Assembly: GCF_918698245.1 (NCBI RefSeq)
Contig: NZ_CAKKMS010000002.1
Location: 682,001-746,000 of the forward strand
Direction of reading: 5' to 3'
From: Pedobacter sp. Bi126
GTDB lineage: Bacteria > Bacteroidota > Bacteroidia > Sphingobacteriales > Sphingobacteriaceae
DNA: 64,000 bases
Shown: piece by piece, positions 7,889-17,759 of the stretch
Layout: each line of letters opens with the position of its first letter
How positions within the stretch are numbered: the stretch's first letter is position 1
The notes under the pieces: model-generated
What the model was told of the DNA's origin: nothing
Seen by the model: only the letters and a program-made list of their open reading frames with translations
The model's database searches: none
Made by a program: the position numbers and the translations under genes

Positions 7889-9439
7889 CTATTTATCCCA
7901 AAAAACGCGTGTGTCCATATTATCTGGCCCACCATTGTCTGCAACCGCTGCCTGGTAATTCGTTGCATTTGCAGAAAGCTCAAGCGTTGGATAAACAAAG
8001 CGGCGAACAAAACCACCGGTTATATTTTGTCCTGCGATGGTATTGGGCGATAAAGCTGGAAAACCGCTCCTCCTGAAGTTAGCAAATGCCTCGGTACCAT
8101 TGCCCCAGGAAGCCACCCAATATTGCGTATTAATAAGCTTGAGTGCATTTGCCGTTGTATAAGCATTAACAGAATAATTAATAAATGCATTTTGCGTAGC
8201 TAAAGGAATAATGGCTGCCGCGTTATAGGTTGTCCATTGGTCCATTGCCGCACGGATACCATTAGCGTAATAAACATCAGGTGTACTACCACCCGGTATC
8301 CAGCCTCTAAAAGCGGCCTCTGCCAGCAGGAATTGCGTTTGGGCATGAGTGATAAAAAACTGCGGAGCGGTTAAACTACCGAAAATACTATAATTAACCT
8401 GCGAATAATTAAAACCCGAGCCGTTGGCACCTCTAAATCCAGGAGCAGTTGATAAAGTAGCACTGCTATATCCTACAGGAAGTCCGAACTGATTTGCAGA
8501 TATGGTATCCGGTACGCTTATAGGTGCTGCTAAAGGGTTTGCGTATTTGCCGGATATAAACTTCAATCGCGGATCGCCACTGTTTTTGAGTTGGTCTACA
8601 AAGGGAGCCGCTAAATAATAAGTATTCGCGATCGCAGTAATCGTCTGGCTCACGGGATTAACGTAAGTGGTATTATATTTCAGATAACAGTTGTCGGCAT
8701 TTGATGTCATTACACCACCCATTACGGCAGCTTGCACAATAGCCTGCGCTTTTCCCGGATCTAGTTTACTATACCTCATGCCCAATCGAAGTAATAAGGA
8801 ATAACCCAATCTTTTCCATTGGGCGATATTGCCACCGTAAAACACATCAGCCTTTACAATATCCTTTGCCGGATCTAAAGCTGCCGTTGCCTCAGTAACT
8901 TCTTTAATCAGGTCGGTGTAAATCGCTGCCTGATTATCGTATTTAGGGGTAAGCACATTCGATAAATAGGCTTGTCCGGCTTCACTATAGGGTACGTTTC
9001 CGTAACTGTCTACCAGCATCATAAATTGGTAGGCTTTCCAGATTCTGGCTTCGTTATATAAATTTGTTCTTGCTGCATTGCCTTTGAGCTGGCTTAAGAT
9101 CTGGACCAGTAATTGAACAGGGCCTGAAGAGCTTGTTGCGCCACTATTTGTTCCTGTATATTCTGCATTCCAATTTTGCGAAGTATAGGTTTGATTCAGC
9201 TGATTAAAATTAAATGCCGAGGTGATTCCCGAAAACGGATTTACAAATTGTTGTACAATTGTTGGCTCAGTTTCCATCGTCGCTCCATGTGTTCCAAATT
9301 GCGCACTCGTAAACAAGAATGCCGCATCGAGTTCTGTTGGATTATTTGGATTAATATTCAATTTATCAAACCCTTTATTGCAACTGGAAATTACTGGAAT
9401 CCAGATTGCGATGGCTATAATTCTGATTAAACTTTTCAT
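7889..9439 (-). CDS. SusD/RagB-like nutrient-binding lipoprotein
   Basis: 516 residues. A type II signal peptide ends in the lipobox VISSC (Cys20), followed directly by the family-typical 'LNINPNNPT' stretch. TPR-like helical segments follow ('KAYQFMMLVDSYGNVPYSEAG', 'QWKRLGYSLLLRLGMRYS'), as in the SusD-like_2 subgroup. The product sits on the outer-membrane surface and captures ligand for the SusC channel. The gene starts 13 bases after the susC stop, the usual susC-susD order and strand. The ligand cannot be read from the sequence; no glycoside hydrolase accompanies the pair. Confidence 0.92.
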   Translation of the reverse strand: MKSLIRIIAIAIWIPVISSCNKGFDKLNINPNNPTELDAAFLFTSAQFGTHGATMETEPTIVQQFVNPFSGITSAFNFNQLNQTYTSQNWNAEYTGTNSGATSSSGPVQLLVQILSQLKGNAARTNLYNEARIWKAYQFMMLVDSYGNVPYSEAGQAYLSNVLTPKYDNQAAIYTDLIKEVTEATAALDPAKDIVKADVFYGGNIAQWKRLGYSLLLRLGMRYSKLDPGKAQAIVQAAVMGGVMTSNADNCYLKYNTTYVNPVSQTITAIANTYYLAAPFVDQLKNSGDPRLKFISGKYANPLAAPISVPDTISANQFGLPVGYSSATLSTAPGFRGANGSGFNYSQVNYSIFGSLTAPQFFITHAQTQFLLAEAAFRGWIPGGSTPDVYYANGIRAAMDQWTTYNAAAIIPLATQNAFINYSVNAYTTANALKLINTQYWVASWGNGTEAFANFRRSGFPALSPNTIAGQNITGGFVRRFVYPTLELSANATNYQAAVADNGGPDNMDTRVFWDK

Positions 9440-9452
9440 ATTGTATATAGAG

Positions 9453-12400
9453 TTAGAATTTTACGTTTAAGTTAAATCCGTAAGTACGTGTTGTTGGCAG
9501 TGATGCCTGCTCATAACCGGTTAGGTTATCTCCGCTTGAGGCTATTGCTTCGGGATCAATGTTGGGCGTGTATTTTTTGATGATCAATACATTGCGACAT
9601 ACCGCAGAAAGCACTAAGCCTTTCACATATTTTTTATTGATAAATTTAGACAGGTCGTACCCCAACGAAAGGCTTCTTAATTTAACAAAGCTCGAGCTGT
9701 AAATAAATGGATCCAGGATATTCGTCGAACGATAATTTGCGTAAAAATCTTCTGCATTTACAGCGGTGGTGTTTGGCAATCCGTCAGTAGCGTTTACGCC
9801 AGGAAAAATTACGCCACCCACACGGCCAGGTAAAGACTCTTTTGATAAACCTTCTCTTAATAAATTTAAACTTGTGCTCGATAGTACTTTACCACCTGCT
9901 TTATAATCAATATGGGCAATAAAGGTAAAGCCTTTGTAATTGAACGTATTTAGCCAGCCTCCTGTTGCTTTAGGAAGACCACTACCGAAATTTACCGGTT
10001 TATCACTTGCTACGGGTTTGCCTCCCGATAATACGATATTTCCGGAAGCATCGCGCTTGTAAGTTGAACCTACAATTTGGTTAAGGGGTAAACCTACCAC
10101 GTGAACAATAGACCCAAAAAACTCAGGACTGCCCACTACAAGTTGCGATTGGTTATTAGCTAACGACAGCACTTTGGAAGAGTTGAAAGCAGAATTAAAA
10201 GTCGTTTTCCAGGTAAAGTTCTTGTTTTGGATAGGTATTAATTCCAGGTTAAATTCTAATCCTTTATTGTCTAAACCACCTAAGTTAACCAGCGTGGTGC
10301 TGTATCCGCTTGCTGCAGACAGGCTTATTGGAACGGCTTGATTAGTCGTCTTTTTATCGTAAGCAGCTACGTCCAGGTTTACTCTGTTGTTGAACATGCG
10401 TAACTCGATACCGATTTCTTTTTCATTTACGCCAAATGGCTTAATCTGGGTATTTGGTGAAGCTGTCCCGTTTATACTTCCTAAGGGAAGCCCGTTGAAT
10501 GAATTTTGAGCAAGCGCAAATGTTAATGCATTGTAGGGGGCAACCCCCTGGGCGCTTCCCGTTTCTGCAACAGCAACTCTGATCTTTCCAAAATTTAACC
10601 ATTTTGTTTTTGGAAGTAATTCCGAAAAAACGAAGCTTCCGCTAATTGAAGGATAGAAATAATGATCTATATCTCTGGCCAGTACCGAATACCAGTCTGT
10701 ACGGCCGGTAAGATTGAGGTACAATAAATTTTTGTAGGACAATTCTGCAGTACCATACAAGGAATTTACGGTTTGTTTAGTCTGGTTGTAACTCGAATTT
10801 GCCGTAACACCGTTTCCAATCGTATATAAACCTCTGATGTAAAAGTTGGTTACCGCTTCACTAAATGTCGAAGTGATTAAGGGAAAGTTATTACCACCTA
10901 CCGTTGCATTAAATGAAAAATCTTTCCACTTATGCCCACCGCCCAGCAAAAAGTCAAAATTATTTTGGCGTGTATTTGCTGTATTTATCCCAAAGCTACC
11001 GTTATACAGCCCTGCTGGTGCTGCTGATACTGCCAGTGTACCCGTCGGCGTGTTTGATTCATAGGTAGATTGCAAAAGGTCCATATTTGCCCTGCCCTGA
11101 AAATATAGCCAATCGAAAAACTGATAACGTACCACCGCAGTACCCAACAAATGATCTTTTGTTTGTCGTTGAAACTGGTGCGCTAATATCCAGTAGGGGT
11201 TGGTAACGGTAGCGAACCTCGAGGTAGGTGTTTCATTTCCGTTGGCATCTGTTGCAGCTGCCTCGAGTACATCAAAAGAAATGGAGTTAGCCAACCGGTA
11301 AATTGATGTAGGAATTGCATTTCCCTGTACACCTACAAGTGGCGGATTGTTATTAAATTGATGATCATAGTTAACGTAAAATTGTGCAGATAATTTATCG
11401 GTAAGTTTATAGTTAATGCCAACGTTAAAAATCTTTTTATGATAATCGTTGTTTGGTATGATGCCCTGAGCGTCTTGATTAGAAAGAGACACCCGAAAAC
11501 TTCCTTTATCGTTACCGCCAGAAAGTGCAACGGTATTGCTCCATGATGGTGCAAGTCTAAAGAATGTACTGATCCGGTCTCTAACAGGCGCATAAGGACG
11601 CTGAACACCGTCGAATTGATACGTTGGTACATTATCAAATGGCACACCAAAACTCCAGGCCCCAGAACTCTGCGCAGTTCCTTGTGATGAGGGACGGATA
11701 TTATTTTCACCTTGCCCGTACTCATATTGAAAATCTGTATAATCCAGCGCTTGGTTTATTGTAAAATTAGAGTTGAACTCAATACCTAATCCACTATTTT
11801 TGGATCCCGACTTTGTTGTAATAATGATTGCACCGTTAACGGCACGCGAGCCATACAAGGCTGCAGCGGTAGATCCTTTTAGCACAGTCATCGATTCGAT
11901 GTCGTCCTGATTGATGCCTTGCAGATTATCTCCCTGGTCGACATTTTGTGTATAACCATTACTACTGCTTGCACCCTGCGACATTGGCAAGCCATTGATT
12001 ACGATCAGCGGCGAATTGTCTGCGGTGAAAGAAGATTGTCCACGCAAACGGATCTTTGTACTTCCGCCTGGCCCTGCGGCGGGTGGAGAAACGTCCAATC
12101 CGGAGATTTGGCCCTCAAGCGCATTGGCAAGGTTAGTGGTGCGGTTAGTTTGTAATGCCTCTACATCGGCTTTTTGAGCCGAGTAGCCCAGGCTTTTGGC
12201 CTCCCGCTTTATACCGAGGGCAGTTACGATAACCTCATTCAAAGCATTCGTAACCGTTAGCATAGTAACATTGACAACGGTTTTTGTATTTACTGTTATT
12301 TCTACGGGCTTAAAGCCAATGGATGTGAACACCAACACCGCATTGGTATTTGCAACATTTATCGTATAACTGCCAGACGAATTGGTGATCGTAGCATTCC

Positions 12401-12623
12401 GCGTTCCCTTTTCAGCAACGCTAACGCCGGGTAAACCAACACCCTGTTCATCAGTAACTTTACCTGTAATTCCTATCGGCGCTAATTTTAACTTTTTGAT
12501 TGTTAAAGATTTGCTAAATATTACGGTTGTTAGTCCACCAACTGATGCGCTTGCAGACTCGAAAAGCATGAATACCGTTAACACAGTACAAATAAATACT
12601 GGTGGAAGTAATTTTTTTTTCAT
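9453..12623 (-). CDS. SusC/RagA-family TonB-dependent outer-membrane transporter
   Basis: 1056 residues. A signal peptide (about 1-27) is followed by a CarboxypepD_reg-like domain near 50-135 ('GITGKVTDEQGVGLPGVSV'). A TonB plug domain follows ('RTTNLANALEGQISGLDV', 'IRLRGQSSF', 'VLKGSTAAALYGSRAVNGAIIITTK' region around 165-275), then a beta barrel ending in aromatic 'YGFNLNVKF'. It imports ligand across the outer membrane with TonB energy, together with SusD downstream. There is no N-terminal STN/secretin domain, so no anti-sigma signalling is expected. Control more likely comes from the divergent AraC-type gene at 13188. Confidence 0.93.
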   Translation of the reverse strand: MKKKLLPPVFICTVLTVFMLFESASASVGGLTTVIFSKSLTIKKLKLAPIGITGKVTDEQGVGLPGVSVAEKGTRNATITNSSGSYTINVANTNAVLVFTSIGFKPVEITVNTKTVVNVTMLTVTNALNEVIVTALGIKREAKSLGYSAQKADVEALQTNRTTNLANALEGQISGLDVSPPAAGPGGSTKIRLRGQSSFTADNSPLIVINGLPMSQGASSSNGYTQNVDQGDNLQGINQDDIESMTVLKGSTAAALYGSRAVNGAIIITTKSGSKNSGLGIEFNSNFTINQALDYTDFQYEYGQGENNIRPSSQGTAQSSGAWSFGVPFDNVPTYQFDGVQRPYAPVRDRISTFFRLAPSWSNTVALSGGNDKGSFRVSLSNQDAQGIIPNNDYHKKIFNVGINYKLTDKLSAQFYVNYDHQFNNNPPLVGVQGNAIPTSIYRLANSISFDVLEAAATDANGNETPTSRFATVTNPYWILAHQFQRQTKDHLLGTAVVRYQFFDWLYFQGRANMDLLQSTYESNTPTGTLAVSAAPAGLYNGSFGINTANTRQNNFDFLLGGGHKWKDFSFNATVGGNNFPLITSTFSEAVTNFYIRGLYTIGNGVTANSSYNQTKQTVNSLYGTAELSYKNLLYLNLTGRTDWYSVLARDIDHYFYPSISGSFVFSELLPKTKWLNFGKIRVAVAETGSAQGVAPYNALTFALAQNSFNGLPLGSINGTASPNTQIKPFGVNEKEIGIELRMFNNRVNLDVAAYDKKTTNQAVPISLSAASGYSTTLVNLGGLDNKGLEFNLELIPIQNKNFTWKTTFNSAFNSSKVLSLANNQSQLVVGSPEFFGSIVHVVGLPLNQIVGSTYKRDASGNIVLSGGKPVASDKPVNFGSGLPKATGGWLNTFNYKGFTFIAHIDYKAGGKVLSSTSLNLLREGLSKESLPGRVGGVIFPGVNATDGLPNTTAVNAEDFYANYRSTNILDPFIYSSSFVKLRSLSLGYDLSKFINKKYVKGLVLSAVCRNVLIIKKYTPNIDPEAIASSGDNLTGYEQASLPTTRTYGFNLNVKF

Positions 12624-13187
12624 AATTGTTGTTTGGTTAGAATTGTTTTTTTGTAATAAACCGCAGAAGGGGCGGTGCTGTCAGTTCGGAGCATACGCAG
12701 CGTTTAGCGCTTAAGTATGGTGGTTGAATGTGAAGTAAATCTATCTCATAATGATTATATTGGTTTGCTGGTTAATCAATCCCTGTTCTATTTAGCTAAG
12801 GCAAATACGTTTAGGCTAAATGGTTTATTTGAAGAAAGCAGCTGCGAAGAATAGCAGCATCCATTTTTCCTTTTATATTTGGTTTCGAAACAGTTATGTT
12901 ACACAAGCAAATAAAGACAACTTTAATGAAAAGCAATTTCAGTATTACAGCAAAAAATTGTAACATATTAACATAGCTATTCCTTTGTGGTAGGAGTTGC
13001 TGTCTGATAAAACATATAAAATATGTCTGTTTATCAATTACTTACAATTTTTATTCAACATGAAGCCAATCTGTTCCGCAAATCATAAAACCTGGCGTTG
13101 TTAATATAACTACCATTAATAGGTAATAGATATGCATTATATCGTACATAATTTATAAATTCATGCTATAGTTAACCAATTATAAAC
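12624..13187. promoter_or_regulatory. Divergent control region between susC and an AraC-type regulator
   Basis: 564 bases with no gene on either strand. It must hold the leftward susC promoter and the rightward regulator promoter. It is AT-rich to the right, with 'TTGTAACATATTAACATAG' near 12957-12976. I could not fix a confident -33/-7 pair. Confidence 0.4.
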
Positions 13188-14075
13188 ATGAAGGCTACTT
13201 TAAAAAAGGCTACTCCAAACCCGGAGCATTCCTTTAATATCCATAAGGATATAGGGCATGCGATATTAAGTGCATGGCACTATCATCCCGAATGCGAATT
13301 ATTGGTAGTTAAAAGAACCTACGGTACCTGCCTGATAGGCGATCATGTTGGTCCTTTTAAAAATGGTGATGTATTTTTATTTGGATCAAACCTGCCACAT
13401 ACTTTCCGGTGTGAACAAAAATATCTGGAGAGCGATACCGAAAAAGTTGGAGAAACAATTGTGATTCTTTTTCAAAACAACATCTGGGGTGATGCATTTT
13501 TAAATCTTCCTGAAATTAGTCCGATTGTTAAACTGCTGAACACAAGTAAGCTGGGTTTGCGTTTAAAAGGCGTAACCAGACGAAAGGTTGGCAAAATAGC
13601 GGAGGAAATGCTCAACGAATCGCCTGCCCGTAAGTTGATCAATTTATTGTCTGCTCTAGAAATAATAGCTGCATCGAAAGAATATGAAATTATATCATCC
13701 AACGGCTTTAACCCGGAAGTGAATAGCATCGATCAAAGCCGCATTAACACCATATTCGAATACACGTTTAATAATTACCACAAAAAAGTAGGGTTGGAAG
13801 ATGTGGCTGCATTAATTAACATGGGAAAACACTCTTTTTGCAGGTACTTTAAATCCAAAACGAAGAAAACATATATCCAGTTTTTAATGGAAGTGAGAAT
13901 TGGAAATGCATGCAGATTGCTATTAGAAGAAGAATTTAATATGACTGAGGTAGGCTATGCCTGTGGCTACAACAATATTTCTCACTTCTATCATCAATTT
14001 AAAGCGCTTACTAAAAAAAATCCAATGGACTACAGATACAATTATCTTAAAACCGAAGAGAGAAAATTTGCCTAG
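13188..14075 (+). CDS. AraC family regulator with N-terminal cupin
   Basis: 295 residues. An N-terminal cupin fold is indicated by 'SAWHYHPECELLVVKRTYGT' and 'FKNGDVFLFGSNLPHTF' (about 22-70). The C-terminal AraC DNA-binding domain begins near 185 with 'IFEYTFNNYHKKVGLEDVAAL', then 'HSFCRYFKSKTKKTYIQF' and 'VGYACGYNNISHFYHQFK'. The cupin suggests direct sensing of a small sugar or sugar acid. It is transcribed divergently from susC and lies upstream of the pentonate operon, so either or both are reasonable targets. Confidence 0.88.
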   Translation: MKATLKKATPNPEHSFNIHKDIGHAILSAWHYHPECELLVVKRTYGTCLIGDHVGPFKNGDVFLFGSNLPHTFRCEQKYLESDTEKVGETIVILFQNNIWGDAFLNLPEISPIVKLLNTSKLGLRLKGVTRRKVGKIAEEMLNESPARKLINLLSALEIIAASKEYEIISSNGFNPEVNSIDQSRINTIFEYTFNNYHKKVGLEDVAALINMGKHSFCRYFKSKTKKTYIQFLMEVRIGNACRLLLEEEFNMTEVGYACGYNNISHFYHQFKALTKKNPMDYRYNYLKTEERKFA

Positions 14076-15065
14076 TAACCTCAGTTTGATTATTAATCTT
14101 CCTTTAAAGGTCTGCTACAGACATTTTTCGTTCATGGCCGTCCATTGACAGACTCCAATAGAAAAATCGTCATTGCGAGGAACGAAGCAATCTTAATGCG
14201 CACGCTAGTAGCGATCGTTGTAAGATTGCTTCGTCGGCTGAAAAAGCCTTCTCGCAATGACGATTCCTCACAGCCTACAGCTCGTTAAAAATTCTCCTGT
14301 CCATTCATATTGTTTTATACTATAAATTACCCCCAGGGTGACGGGTTAATTAATTGTTAGAATCAACATGAATGACAAATTTTTTAGAGTTATAAGCTTT
14401 GAGAGGAATCGTCATTCCCAACTTGATTGGGAACCACGGAGTGCTCATGAATGCCTATAAATAAAAGGAAAAACTTATGAATAATCGTAATGCAAGCGCT
14501 TTAAGATTCCCGCCTGCGCGAGAATGACGGCCGTACTGAGAGATTCTGTCAATGGTAGCTTATTTTACTGCGTAGCTTTCCCCTTTGCTACAGGTCAGGG
14601 TTCATTTAGCAGTAAAGATGCTGACCAGTTAGTAGTTACAAGACAATTGAAAAGACAATTTCTACTTTGCAAAATAAATCCGATAGCTATCCGATCAACA
14701 TGATCGCGGTGGTTTCAGGGATTTAAAATTAGTCAGTGTAAATAAGTGTAAATAAATATTAGTCGAACTGAGGTTTACCAGGTTTTGACTTGCTTTTAAA
14801 TGGGGTATTTCGTTTAAGATCTTGCCAGGTGATTTGCCTGATGTAAGCTCAAATCAAAAAGTATCTTAATTAATAATGATCAAATCCTGATCAAATTAGG
14901 CAACGCAAACCAGTAATTTTAGTATTGAAGCATTTTATTGTATTATATTAACATTATGCTATAAATGTGCGTTAAAACGACTTATTTGGCTTTAGATTTT
15001 ACCGCCTGGATGCTTAAATAAAGTTCGAACTTAATTTTCGATCCAAAAAACTAAACCAAATAATT
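14076..15065. repeat. 990-bp gap with two REP-like inverted repeats and a dispersed repeat
   Basis: No gene is visible. An inverted repeat spans 14168-14262, with arms containing CGTCATTGCGAGG and CTCGCAATGACG and a second pair GAAGCAATCTTA/TAAGATTGCTTC inside. A second palindromic unit spans 14410-14529, with CGTCATTC/GAATGACG ends. Between them, 14345-14376 repeats the piece seen at 171-203. The right half (about 14600-15065) has no feature I can name and should contain the promoter of the pentonate operon. Confidence 0.65.
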
Positions 15066-15902
15066 ATGAGAATTTATAACACTTCTAGCGGGATTATTAT
15101 ACACCACAATAACCAATATTTTTTAACAGAAGAAAAAAGCTGGGATAGGTTCGTAAACAGGAGCAACCTCTTTAAATTGATCAGTAGCGAGCTGCAACAT
15201 CTCCAACCTAACGAAGATTTACAAGCGCTTACCCATTCAGCTGTTTTAACGCCTATAGGCAGCCAGGAAGTATGGGCATCTGGCGTAACTTATTTTCGTA
15301 GCAGGGAAGCCAGAATAGAGGAATCAAAAGAAGCAAAAGGAGGGGATTTTTATGCCAGGGTATATGATGCAGACCGGCCAGAACTTTTTTTTAAGTCGCC
15401 GCCTTATCGCACAGTAGGTTCCGGAGGAAACATACGGATCAGGGCAGATTCTAAATGGAACGTGCCTGAACCGGAATTGACCTTATTTATCTGCTCAGAA
15501 GGCACTATTGAAGGTTATACAATAGGTAATGATGTATCTTCGAGAGATATCGAGGGCGAAAATCCGCTTTACCTCCCGCAGGCCAAATCATACAATGGTG
15601 CTAGCGCTTTAGGTCCTTGCCTTTTAGTTACAGATGGACCAATAGATCCGGATACCAATATCAGCATCGAAATAACCAGAGATTCTGAGGTCCTTTTTAA
15701 GGAGCAAATATCCATTAATCAAATGAAACGTAAGCACAAGGACCTAGTGGCCTACTTGTTTCGGGAGTTAGATTTCCCTCATGGAACCTATTTAATGACA
15801 GGTACAGGAATAATCCCCACTGATGATTTTACTTTACGCAGCGGAGATATTGTAAAAATAACCATTTCAGCGATTGGTTCGCTTATCAATATCGTAGCAT
15901 GA
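15066..15902 (+). CDS. FAH-family 2-keto-3-deoxypentonate dehydratase (XylX/KdaD-like)
   Basis: 278 residues of the fumarylacetoacetate hydrolase fold. The block 'WNVPEPELTLFI' and the signature 'GNDVSSRDIEGENPLYLPQA' match the subgroup of 2-keto-3-deoxy-pentonate dehydratases (Caulobacter XylX, Sulfolobus KdaD). These form 2,5-dioxopentanoate (alpha-ketoglutarate semialdehyde) in the oxidative pentose (Weimberg-type) route. The enzyme is cytoplasmic and metal-dependent; the two Glu of PEPEL are likely metal ligands. It is followed by a broken aldehyde dehydrogenase start, an IlvD/Edd dehydratase and a GntP permease, which fits this pathway closely. Whether the substrate derives from arabinose or xylose is not resolved. 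Confidence 0.8.
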   Translation: MRIYNTSSGIIIHHNNQYFLTEEKSWDRFVNRSNLFKLISSELQHLQPNEDLQALTHSAVLTPIGSQEVWASGVTYFRSREARIEESKEAKGGDFYARVYDADRPELFFKSPPYRTVGSGGNIRIRADSKWNVPEPELTLFICSEGTIEGYTIGNDVSSRDIEGENPLYLPQAKSYNGASALGPCLLVTDGPIDPDTNISIEITRDSEVLFKEQISINQMKRKHKDLVAYLFRELDFPHGTYLMTGTGIIPTDDFTLRSGDIVKITISAIGSLINIVA

Positions 15903-16014
15903 TAAACATTGGCAAACAAATTATAGGTTTTGAAACCGCTGCCGAAGCAAGCGAGACGATTTTTCGATAAACAGGTTAACCGGCGAAAATCTAAATAAGG
16001 AAGTAAAAATATAG
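15899..16014 (+). pseudogene. Vestigial N-terminus of an aldehyde dehydrogenase (2,5-dioxopentanoate dehydrogenase-like)
   Basis: An ATG at 15899 overlaps the upstream stop (ATGA) and reads MINIGKQIIGFETAAEASET, an N-terminus like those of alpha-ketoglutarate-semialdehyde dehydrogenases, before stopping at 15968-15970. Shifting frame inside the T run at 15960-15964 continues as FSINRLTGENLNKEVKI. This resembles the family's 'F-x-x-N-P-A-T-G-E' segment and runs to TAG at 16012-16014. Both pieces are in the correct order, so I infer a frameshifted, internally deleted gene of which only about 38 codons survive. It would have catalysed the last step of the pathway encoded around it. Confidence 0.65.
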
Positions 16015-16034
16015 CAACATAGTATATTCTAGAT

Positions 16035-17750
16035 ATGAAATCATATAGAAGTTCGACCTGGTTTGGGAAAAAAGATAAAATGGGCCTCATCTATCGCAGT
16101 TGGATGAAAAACCAGGGCATGCCCGAAGACATGTTTGACGGCAGACCGGTAATAGGCATTTGTAATACGTGGTCTGAACTTACACCCTGCAATGCCCACC
16201 TGCGCGATATTGCCGAAAGTGTTCGTCGCGGGGTATTGGAGGCTGGCGGCTTTCCGCTGGAATTTCCCATCATGTCATTAGGTGAAACGCTCATGAAACC
16301 TACCGCCATGTTGTTCCGTAATCTCGCCAGTATGGATGCAGAGGAATCGATAAGAGGCAACCCTATTGATGGTGTAGTACTACTTACGGGCTGCGATAAA
16401 ACTACGCCTTCTACGCTAATGGGAGCGGCAAGTGTAGATCTGCCAACCATTGTGGTTCCTGGCGGACCAATGTTAAACGGAAAATATCACGGACACGACA
16501 TCGGCTCAGGAACAAGTGTATGGAAGCTGACAGAGGAATTAAAGAAAGGCGAAATTACTTATGATGAATATGCAGAAGTAGAAAGTTGCATGTCCCGTAG
16601 TCCGGGCCACTGTATGACAATGGGAACGGCTTCTACTATGGCTTGCATGGTAGAAGCGTTGGGCATGAGCCTTTCCGGCGGTGCAGCTATACCTGCCGTT
16701 GATTCCCGGCGGAAAAGGCTTGCTCAGCTATCCGGAAGGAGAATAGTTGAAATGGTTAAAGAAGACCTGAAAATTTCTAAAATACTAACACGCAATGCTT
16801 TTGAAAATGCAATTAAGGTAAATGCTGCAGTAGGAGGTTCCTCAAACTTTATTATTCACCTTACCGCTATTGCAGGGCGTATGGGTGTAGCGCTAAACTT
16901 AGACGATTTTGATGATATTGGCAGTAAAATGCCGCTTCTGGTAAATCTTATGCCTTCAGGGAAATTTTTGATGGAGGATTTTTACTATGCTGGTGGTGTA
17001 CCCGCTGTTTTAAAACAAATGCAATCTGTTTTAAAAATGGATACCCTAACGGTAAGCGGGAAAACGCATGCCGAAAACATTGCTGTTACAGGAATAAATT
17101 ACAATAAGGAAGTTATCTATGAATTTGAGCAGCCAATTATTCAGGAAGCCGGAATTACGGTACTAAAAGGTAATCTTGCAGTTAACGGAGCGGTTATAAA
17201 GCCATCGGCAGCTACGCCCAGTTTGATGCAGCACCGAGGTAGGGCAGTAGTGTTTGAAGACATTGAAGATTACCATGCGAGAGTAGATGATCCCGATTTG
17301 GATATCGATGAAACTTGTGTAATGGTCTTGAAAACGGTTGGTCCGGTCGGCTATCCGGGTATGCCTGAGGTAGGTAACATGACTTTGCCGAAAAAGCTAC
17401 TTGACAAAGGCGTAACAGATATGGTAAGGATATCGGATGGCAGGATGAGCGGTACGGCATATGGTACAGTTATACTGCATGTATCGCCAGAGTCTGCTAT
17501 TGGTGGAAATTTAGCGCTGGTAGAAAACGGCGACATGATTGAGTTGGATGTAGCCAATAAACGTATCCACCTTGAAGTGAGTGATGAAGTGTTAGCCCTG
17601 AGGCGAAGCAATTGGGTACCGTCAATTCCTGCTGCAACACGTGGTTATGTAAACTTATATGTCAACCATGTTCAGCAGGCAGATAAAGGTGCTGATCTGG
17701 ACTTTTTAGTAGGCGGTTCAGGTTCAACAGTAACCAGAGACTCTCATTAA
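16035..17750 (+). CDS. IlvD/Edd-family sugar-acid (pentonate) dehydratase
   Basis: 571 residues, the length usual for L-arabinonate/D-xylonate dehydratases. The iron-sulfur ligands are present: Cys43 (GICNTWSEL), Cys120 (TGCDKTTPS) and Cys193 (PGHCMTMGTAST). Lys122 directly after Asp121 is the family's active-site lysine. The C-terminal barrel has 'VVFEDIEDYHARVDDPDLDI' and 'RISDGRMSGTAYGTV'. It dehydrates a pentonate to 2-keto-3-deoxypentonate, the substrate of the FAH-family enzyme encoded just upstream. An alternative start is the Met at residue 16. The permease gene follows after 9 bases. Confidence 0.85.
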   Translation: MKSYRSSTWFGKKDKMGLIYRSWMKNQGMPEDMFDGRPVIGICNTWSELTPCNAHLRDIAESVRRGVLEAGGFPLEFPIMSLGETLMKPTAMLFRNLASMDAEESIRGNPIDGVVLLTGCDKTTPSTLMGAASVDLPTIVVPGGPMLNGKYHGHDIGSGTSVWKLTEELKKGEITYDEYAEVESCMSRSPGHCMTMGTASTMACMVEALGMSLSGGAAIPAVDSRRKRLAQLSGRRIVEMVKEDLKISKILTRNAFENAIKVNAAVGGSSNFIIHLTAIAGRMGVALNLDDFDDIGSKMPLLVNLMPSGKFLMEDFYYAGGVPAVLKQMQSVLKMDTLTVSGKTHAENIAVTGINYNKEVIYEFEQPIIQEAGITVLKGNLAVNGAVIKPSAATPSLMQHRGRAVVFEDIEDYHARVDDPDLDIDETCVMVLKTVGPVGYPGMPEVGNMTLPKKLLDKGVTDMVRISDGRMSGTAYGTVILHVSPESAIGGNLALVENGDMIELDVANKRIHLEVSDEVLALRRSNWVPSIPAATRGYVNLYVNHVQQADKGADLDFLVGGSGSTVTRDSH

Positions 17751-17759
17751 AGTAGGAAC

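Noticed and set aside
9176..9470. Small plus-strand frames at the susD 5' end
   Set aside because: Antisense shadows of the susD signal region with no independent support.
11333..11725. 130-codon minus-strand frame
   Set aside because: Lies entirely within susC in another frame.
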